Shown: piece by piece, positions 7,221 to 11,636 of the stretch
How positions within the stretch are numbered: the stretch's first letter is position 1
How the letters are laid out: each line of letters begins with the position of its first letter
NCBI GenBank assembly: GCA_002469915.1
Contig: DKOG01000065.1
Coordinates: forward strand, 1 to 11,636
Direction of reading: 5' to 3'
Length of the DNA: 11,636 nucleotides
Source: Bacteroidetes bacterium UBA7368
GTDB taxonomy: Bacteria > Bacteroidota > Rhodothermia > Rhodothermales > UBA10348
Notes under the pieces: model-generated
What the model was told of the DNA's origin: nothing
Seen by the model: the letters and a program-made list of their open reading frames with translations, nothing else
The model's database searches: none
Program-made: the position numbers and the translations under genes

Positions 7221-8457
7221 GCTGATTCAAAAGTTGGGTCAATTGTTCGTTCACGTCAGGAGCATTATCCGATCCATCACGAGCTTGGGAAGCAACCTTA
7301 ATGGCCTCCTGATACCTTCCCGCTGCGGCGAGTGCACGGGCATATTCCAGCATTAGAGGCGCATATCCGGGAAAAAGGATGCTAGCGTCTTCTCCTAGTG
7401 TTAATGCCTCGGTCTCATTACCCAGTTTCAGGTGGGCCTGGATACCAACTCCCCACATGTTCAACTGCCTGGGATCGACCTTTATTTGGGCCTCAGCCAA
7501 CTGGATCGCACGCTCATAGTTTTCCGAATCTAGGTACAACTGGCCAATTTCTTTTGCCGTGTCAGCATCAGTAGGGTTGGCTTCGAGTCGCTGCAATAGG
7601 GTTTGGAGCAGAGAGGTATCTGATTCGTCAGGTGGTCGAGGATCAGGAAGTGCTTCAAGTGCAATGCGCCGGCTACTTGGATACGTTTCATGAAGGCTCG
7701 ATAAGACCTGTCGTGTGGGTTCATGAAACGGGTCGAGTTCAATCAGTTCTGCAAGTTGAGAAAGCGCTCCTTCTGTATCTCCGGATTGTATCAGAAGAGT
7801 TGCTAGTCTGAATTGGTCCTCGCTGCTGCCGGTGAGGTCGCTCAGTTTTTGCGCACCCTGTGCGGCCGATGAAAGATCTCCCGCGGCTACAAAAGCTTGT
7901 AAGAATGCGCGCAATAAGAGTTCATTTGCTAGGAAATCATTCACCGAGCGGGCTGCCAGATCACGGGCTACCGGGATCTGTCCAACCGAAGAGAGAAGAC
8001 GTAATCGTTGCAGAACGGGCGTGGGGTGGTTGGGCTTTAGTTGGATGAGTCGAGCTGAATGGGCAAGAGCTGTTCCGATTTGATTACTCGCGATGGCAAG
8101 TTCAAGTGCCTGCTGAAGTACATCTGGATTGTCGGGACTGCGTTGAAGTGCTTTTTCTATGTAGAAAAAAGCTAATTCCGGATCGCCTAGAGCCTGTTGG
8201 GCTTCAGCCATGGCCGACAGCAATACGCTGTCGTTGGGAAAGACGTTAAGTGCGTTTTCAAACACACCGGCAGCTTTGTCTGGGAAACCCGTTCTCAGAA
8301 ATGTGAGGCCTTGAATGAGAGACTGTTTGGCGTAGAGTTCATTTTGATTCGTTACACCCTGTGCTTGGACCGATGAAGGAAACACCCCTGCTAAAGCCAG
8401 CAGGCAAGTGGTCATTAGAAGGACCACTCTTAAACGATTTGAACTGAACACTTCCAT
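7204..8457 (-). CDS. Exported tetratricopeptide-repeat (TPR) protein
   Basis: A 417-aa protein with a signal peptide (basic N-region SSNRLR, hydrophobic core VVLLMTTCLLALAGVF, likely cut after VQA at residue 32). A solenoid of helical TPR-type repeats fills the rest. Recognisable units include residues 60-74 (DKAAGVFENALNVFP), 94-108 (ELAFFYIEKALQRSP), 228-243 (TEGALSQLAELIELDP), 314-329 (YERAIQLAEAQIKVDP) and 382-396. A Pro/Asp-rich break (about 270-282) divides the repeats into two blocks. There are no catalytic motifs; TPR proteins act as protein-binding scaffolds, here in the periplasm or at the membrane. It is the first gene of the envelope trio: its last 17 bases overlap the DUF4292 start. 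The ATG at 8457 is preceded by no Shine-Dalgarno but by a hairpin with a T-run. The binding partner is unknown; the two downstream proteins are the obvious candidates. Confidence 0.86.
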   Translation of the reverse strand: MEVFSSNRLRVVLLMTTCLLALAGVFPSSVQAQGVTNQNELYAKQSLIQGLTFLRTGFPDKAAGVFENALNVFPNDSVLLSAMAEAQQALGDPELAFFYIEKALQRSPDNPDVLQQALELAIASNQIGTALAHSARLIQLKPNHPTPVLQRLRLLSSVGQIPVARDLAARSVNDFLANELLLRAFLQAFVAAGDLSSAAQGAQKLSDLTGSSEDQFRLATLLIQSGDTEGALSQLAELIELDPFHEPTRQVLSSLHETYPSSRRIALEALPDPRPPDESDTSLLQTLLQRLEANPTDADTAKEIGQLYLDSENYERAIQLAEAQIKVDPRQLNMWGVGIQAHLKLGNETEALTLGEDASILFPGYAPLMLEYARALAAAGRYQEAIKVASQARDGSDNAPDVNEQLTQLLNQLEQYQ

Positions 8458-8463
8458 TGCATG

Positions 8464-8483
8464 AAAAACGGGGTGTTGCCCCG
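8464..8483 (-). terminator. Terminator-like hairpin in the leader of the TPR operon
   Basis: Read on the minus strand: CGGGG (8483-8479), loop CAACA (8478-8474), CCCCG (8473-8469), then five T residues (8468-8464). The stem is five G/C pairs plus one possible G-T wobble pair. The T-run ends 6 nt before the TPR start codon. By form it is a short intrinsic terminator, placed where it could act as an attenuator or hide the ribosome-binding region. The stem is short and its activity is not shown. Confidence 0.4.
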
Positions 8484-8490
8484 CATGTTT

Positions 8491-8539
8491 CTCAGGTGAA
8501 ATTGCACGCCAAATGTTTGTTTATTTTCCCTTACCTGAG
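8491..8539. promoter_or_regulatory. Spaced 7-bp inverted repeat in the TPR/GCS2 divergent region
   Basis: CTCAGGT (8491-8497) and ACCTGAG (8533-8539) form a perfect inverted repeat 35 bases apart, in the middle of the 133-base gap between two divergent genes. It could be a pair of operator half-sites or the base of a long stem. A 7-bp match at this distance can also occur by chance. Confidence 0.2.
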
Positions 8540-8547
8540 TACCCTTG

Positions 8548-8576
8548 TTGACAGGAAGGATTAACCAAGTGAAAAT
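8548..8576 (+). promoter_or_regulatory. Possible sigma70-type promoter for the GCS2-CBS gene
   Basis: A perfect -35 hexamer TTGACA (8548-8553) is followed, after exactly 17 bases, by GAAAAT (8571-8576), a 4/6 match to TATAAT. Transcription would start near 8583, only about 8 bases before the ATG at 8591, giving a nearly leaderless message. This would suit a gene without a Shine-Dalgarno sequence. Evidence is the motif and spacing only. Confidence 0.35.
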
Positions 8577-8590
8577 GGGCAACGTCTGCG

Positions 8591-10525
8591 ATGGGACAGC
8601 AAGAGGTAAGCGCTCAAGAAAATGCGGCTGAAATACGCCGCTTTACCCGTCATATCATGCAGGATATGAGAGCGCTCGAGTATATGCTTGATCAGAAGAT
8701 GTTCGAAACCGATACCATGCGAATCGGCGCCGAACAAGAAATTTTCCTGGTTGACAAGCAGTTTCAGCCTTCTCCAAAAGCGGAAGAAGTGCTTTCTTTA
8801 AGCACAAACGAGCGTTTGGTCAACGAATTAACTCGGTTCAATCTCGAGATTAATCTTGATCCTCTAGTGTTGGAATCCCAGTGTTTTTCAACCTTGGAGA
8901 AAACGCTAAACGAACTCATTTCTGAAGTTCGCTCGCTATGTCATGAGGTGGATGCGGATATAGTGCTGGCAGGCATTCTTCCGACCATCCATGCTTGGGA
9001 TTTACGTCTTGAAAATATGGCGCCCAAGCCTAGATACTATTCCCTGAACGATACCATAATGGGCCTCAAAGGAGGACTAGCTCAGTATCATATCAGAGGT
9101 GTTGATGAGCTGTTTTTTCAACATGACAACATCATGGTCGAGGGATGTAACACTAGTTTTCAGGTGCACTTTCAGGTAACGCCCGAAAACTTTGCTCATT
9201 TCTACAACATTGCGCAGTTGGTTTCGGCTCCGGTGTTGGCGGCCAGTGCCAACTCACCCGTTCTTTTCGGGAAAAGACTTTGGAGAGAGACGCGCATAGC
9301 CTTATTTCAGCAAGCTGTTGATACGCGAAGTAGCAACTTGTACCTGAGGGATATGAGTCCGCGTGTTCATTTCGGCACAGAGTGGGTTAACGAGACAGTT
9401 TCTGAGGTTTGTCAGGAAGATATTGCTCGTTTTCGCGTGATCATGACGAGTGATTACGAAGACCCATTTAACGCGCTGGAAAAAGGTGAAGTGCCTAAAT
9501 TGCGAGCACTGCAACTACACAACGGAACGGTATATCGTTGGAATCGAGCCTGTTACGGTATTAGTGGGTCCCAACCCCATCTTCGCATCGAAAACCGTTA
9601 TCTCCCGGCCGGTCCTACCGTAGTTGATGAGGTTGCCAATTCCGCTTTTTGGGCCGGTTTAATGCACGGTATTGCCCTAAAGACAGACGATATTCGTCCG
9701 TTAATGGACTTCGATGATGCAAAAAGTAATTTCATTGGTACAGCGCGAAGGGGGCTTGCCTCAGAAGTTGATTGGATTGACGGGAAACGCTGGCGTGCAA
9801 GAGATCTGATCCAGAATGAATTGGTCGACATTGCAGCCGAAGGCTTGAGGTCCAGACAAGTGAATGAGGATGATATCCAGCGGTATATGGGCATCATCCG
9901 TGATCGCGTAGCTAACAGTCAAACGGGAGCTCAGTGGCAACTAAGCTCTCTAGCTGCCATGAAGAGAAAGGGCGGTACATCACGGGCTGAGCGCCTTGAT
10001 CACCTTGTCGAGTGTATGCAAAAAAGACAGCTCGACGGAGAGCCTGGGCACACCTGGCCGTTGGCGGACATTGAGCCTCGTGCAGTCAATACGATCTATG
10101 GAACGCGGGTTGAACACTTCATGTCCACCGATCTGTTTACCGTTAGGGAAGATGAACTGGTCGATTTCGTCGCGGTCTTGATGAGTTGGCAACACATCCG
10201 GCATGTGTTGGTCGAAGATATTGAGCATCGTCTAGTGGGATTGGTTACTCATCGATCGATTCTGAAAAGTCTCACCAATTTTAATGGTGTACAGGAAGAT
10301 GAAGACATTCCGGTGAGTCAAATCATGGTGCGGGATCCTATTTCTGTTTCACCTGAAATGGCTACTATCGATGCCGTCCGTGTCATGAGAGAGAACAATA
10401 TCGGAGCGCTTCCGGTCGTTTTGAATGGTCAGCTGGTTGGAATTATTACCGAGACGGACTTCAACCAGCTTGCGGCTCGATTATTTGAAGACAAGGCCAA
10501 AGCTATTCAGCCTGATTCGGAATAA
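8591..10525 (+). CDS. GCS2-family carboxylate-amine ligase fused to a C-terminal CBS-domain pair
   Basis: A 644-aa cytoplasmic protein. The first part is the glutamate-cysteine ligase type 2 (GCS2, YbdK-like) fold. It has the acidic metal-binding GAEQE (46-50) and EINLDP, SFQVHFQV with H193 in the conserved His strand, ANSPVLFGKR (220-229), and HLRIENRYLPAGPTVVDEVA (from 330), matching the R-x-E-x-R strand and helix of the family. These enzymes join a glutamate-like carboxylate to an amine using ATP. The second part holds two CBS motifs (about 505-565, VEHFMSTDLFTV; and 575-628, VSQIMVRDPISVSPEMATIDA ... GALPVV ... LVGIITETDF), a module that usually senses adenine nucleotides. YbdK-type proteins are about 370 aa, so this one is longer even without the CBS pair. 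An in-frame TGA at 8570 rules out earlier starts. No Shine-Dalgarno sits at the right distance. The amine substrate is unknown; calling it a true glutathione enzyme would go beyond the evidence. Confidence 0.87.
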   Translation: MGQQEVSAQENAAEIRRFTRHIMQDMRALEYMLDQKMFETDTMRIGAEQEIFLVDKQFQPSPKAEEVLSLSTNERLVNELTRFNLEINLDPLVLESQCFSTLEKTLNELISEVRSLCHEVDADIVLAGILPTIHAWDLRLENMAPKPRYYSLNDTIMGLKGGLAQYHIRGVDELFFQHDNIMVEGCNTSFQVHFQVTPENFAHFYNIAQLVSAPVLAASANSPVLFGKRLWRETRIALFQQAVDTRSSNLYLRDMSPRVHFGTEWVNETVSEVCQEDIARFRVIMTSDYEDPFNALEKGEVPKLRALQLHNGTVYRWNRACYGISGSQPHLRIENRYLPAGPTVVDEVANSAFWAGLMHGIALKTDDIRPLMDFDDAKSNFIGTARRGLASEVDWIDGKRWRARDLIQNELVDIAAEGLRSRQVNEDDIQRYMGIIRDRVANSQTGAQWQLSSLAAMKRKGGTSRAERLDHLVECMQKRQLDGEPGHTWPLADIEPRAVNTIYGTRVEHFMSTDLFTVREDELVDFVAVLMSWQHIRHVLVEDIEHRLVGLVTHRSILKSLTNFNGVQEDEDIPVSQIMVRDPISVSPEMATIDAVRVMRENNIGALPVVLNGQLVGIITETDFNQLAARLFEDKAKAIQPDSE

Positions 10526-10692
10526 CCGTGTATTCCTTTTGACGAGTATCGACAAGCGTTATTTATAGTGTGAATCGTAGTCCTGCGAGCAGGATGCCCC
10601 GCGGTGTGAGCATCAATTTCAGCGATCATTTGTCTCGATACGGGGCCTAGATTCCTTAAATCTGCCACCGGCGTATTATCGAGAAGTTTCAT
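10507..10692 (-). pseudogene. Short ORF resembling the start of a stand-alone TfoX C-terminal domain, probably decayed
   Basis: Sixty-one codons starting MKLLDNTPVADLRNLG. Residues 11-25, LRNLGPVSRQMIAEI, look like the opening helix-hairpin-helix of the TfoX C-terminal domain (DLxNLGPxSxxxLxEVGI). Stand-alone proteins of this type (about 80-100 aa) begin at the same point. After residue 28 the similarity fades: the expected next helix (xxDLxxLGAVEAYxxL) is absent in all three frames that I read. A faint echo of the later part may survive near residues 40-57, which would mean an internal deletion. The ORF then runs 19 bases into the 3' end of the GCS2-CBS gene. Nested inverted repeats (TCCTGC/GCAGGA at 10581-10594; GATGC/GCATC at 10593-10614) lie where the match breaks down. 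TfoX/Sxy relatives are linked to competence in some bacteria, but the role of the isolated domain is unclear. This may also be a chance ORF. Confidence 0.42.
10519..10540 (+). terminator. Weak terminator overlapping the GCS2-CBS stop codon
   Basis: GGAATA (10519-10524) pairs with TATTCC (10531-10536) around a 6-base loop, and TTTT follows at 10537-10540. The shape and place fit an intrinsic terminator of the upstream gene. The stem has only two G/C pairs, so it would be weak. Confidence 0.3.
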
Positions 10693-10772
10693 TTAGTAAA
10701 AGAGGATAGGATTCGATTGCGATTGAACGAACCCTTAGATTCCCTCGCCATCCCAATTTTAAACCGGCTTAC
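10693..10772. promoter_or_regulatory. Gap upstream of the M28 peptidase, no clear promoter
   Basis: Eighty bases separate the ATG of the TfoX-like fragment (minus strand) from the ATG of the peptidase (plus strand), so any divergent promoters must be here or inside the fragment. A TAGATT at 10736-10741, with TTCGAT at 10712-10717 upstream (18-base spacing), is the best pair that I see, and it is weak. No stem-loop or Shine-Dalgarno is evident. Confidence 0.15.
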
Positions 10773-11636
10773 ATGAATCGCCTACTCGTATTTCTCACTT
10801 TACTCAGTTTGACCGTCGTTTCGACCCAAGCCCGTCAAGCAGATCAGGTTATGCGTCACATATCTGACTATCAGGTGGACGCAAATGAACTTATTGATGC
10901 CGCCCTTGCCGATAGTGCGGCATGGAATAGGTTGGCCTACCTGACCGATACTTTTGGACCTCGGTTTTCTGGATCTGAAAACCTCGAATTGGCCTTGGAT
11001 TGGGTTTTGGAGGAAATGAAAAAGGATGGTCTCGAAAATGTGCGATCAGAACCCGTTAAAGTGCCCCACTGGGTTCGTGGAGAGGAGCGGCTGACCATTC
11101 TTGCTCCACACAAACGAGAGCTTCAGATTCTGGGCTTGGGGGGCAGTGTAGGTACGGGCCCAAATGGTGTGCAAGGTGAGGTTTTTGTTGTCAATTCATA
11201 CGATGATCTGGAAGCCAATAAAGAAATGGCGAAAGGAAAGATCGTCCTTTGGAACGTTCCGTTTACCTCGTACGGAGCAACCGTTAGTTACCGCGGAAAC
11301 GGAGCGGTACGTGCGGCCCAAGTAGGGGCCATAGCAAGTTTAGTTCGCTCCGTCACACCAGCCTCGATGTATACACCGCATACGGGTAACTCGAACTATT
11401 CCGAAGATGTGCCCAAGATTCCGCATGCTGCGGTGACGGTCGAAGATGCCCTCATGATGCAACGTATGCAGGACCGTGGGCAACGCATCGAAGTCCATCT
11501 GTTCATGGATGATTTTTGGCTACCGGATGCGGATTCCCGCAACGTGATGGGAGAGATCGTGGGTAGTGAGTTTCCAGATGAGGTCATTGTATTAGGCGGG
11601 CACATTGATTCTTGGGATGTGGGTACCGGTGCTATG
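10773..11636 (+). CDS. Secreted M28-family zinc peptidase, carboxypeptidase Q type (partial, C-terminus outside window)
   Basis: 288 codons are open to the right edge with no stop. The signal peptide is MNRLLVFLTLLSLTVVSTQA, so the product is exported. The mature start (SAAWNRLAYLTDTFGPRFSGSENLELA) is the hallmark of the carboxypeptidase Q/plasma glutamate carboxypeptidase group. A PA-type insert follows (about 120-245; QGEVFVVNSYDDLEAN, KGKIVLWNVPF, RAAQVGAIASLVRS, IPHAAVTVEDA). The catalytic part begins with SRNVMGEIVGSEFPDEVIVLGGHIDSWDVGTGAM, where H277 should be the first zinc ligand. The bridging Asp and the remaining zinc ligands would follow beyond the window, so the active site cannot be checked in full. 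Family members remove residues from dipeptides or small peptides outside the cytoplasm. The ATG at 10773 gives a clean signal peptide and has no Shine-Dalgarno. Confidence 0.93.
   Translation, partial: MNRLLVFLTLLSLTVVSTQARQADQVMRHISDYQVDANELIDAALADSAAWNRLAYLTDTFGPRFSGSENLELALDWVLEEMKKDGLENVRSEPVKVPHWVRGEERLTILAPHKRELQILGLGGSVGTGPNGVQGEVFVVNSYDDLEANKEMAKGKIVLWNVPFTSYGATVSYRGNGAVRAAQVGAIASLVRSVTPASMYTPHTGNSNYSEDVPKIPHAAVTVEDALMMQRMQDRGQRIEVHLFMDDFWLPDADSRNVMGEIVGSEFPDEVIVLGGHIDSWDVGTGAM

Noticed and set aside
8591..10525. Naming the gene gshA
   Set aside because: The GCS2 family covers several ligases with different substrates, and the CBS fusion and extra length set this protein apart from known glutathione enzymes.
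1..11636. Defence system, prophage, transposon, CRISPR array or RNA gene
   Set aside because: I saw no transposase, integrase, terminal inverted repeats, regular short repeats or cloverleaf-like sequence; the coding strands are filled with vertically inherited-looking genes.

Overview
This window reads as ordinary chromosomal DNA of a Gram-negative bacterium, most likely from the Bacteroidota/Rhodothermota/Balneolota side of the tree. Three things support that placement: a DUF4292 lipoprotein coupled to an EnvC-like protein behind a TPR protein; start codons that almost all lack a Shine-Dalgarno sequence; and a long MetG carrying a C-terminal tRNA-binding domain. The lineage is an inference, since there is no rRNA or other marker gene here.

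Layout. The left edge carries the first 178 codons of hisA (minus strand). A 191-base divergent gap separates it from metG (plus strand). metG converges on a minus-strand series, and a 10-bp hairpin lies between metG and lpdA. Read in the direction of transcription, that series runs from about 8457 to 3022: TPR protein, DUF4292 lipoprotein, degenerate LytM/EnvC-like protein, RpiB-type isomerase, then dihydrolipoyl dehydrogenase. The first three genes overlap each other and look like one cell-envelope unit. rpiB (61-base gap) and lpdA (98-base gap) may be read through or may have their own promoters. Divergent from the TPR gene is a GCS2-family carboxylate-amine ligase fused to a CBS pair (plus strand). 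After it comes a short minus-strand fragment resembling the TfoX C-terminal domain, and then the first 288 codons of a secreted M28 peptidase of the carboxypeptidase Q type, which runs off the right edge.

Functions. hisA (histidine synthesis), metG (Met-tRNA charging) and lpdA (E3 of the 2-oxoacid dehydrogenases or glycine cleavage) are housekeeping genes. The TPR/DUF4292/EnvC-like trio is probably involved in outer-membrane or peptidoglycan work. The EnvC-like protein has lost every metal and catalytic residue of the M23 fold, so it should regulate rather than cut. The least ordinary items are the RpiB protein (a EutQ-like N-terminal segment, and Asp in place of the catalytic Cys), the GCS2-CBS fusion, a terminator-like hairpin 6 nt before the TPR start codon, and the apparent TfoX-C remnant.

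I saw no mobile element, CRISPR array, tRNA, rRNA or recognisable defence system. No intergenic stretch exceeds 250 bases.
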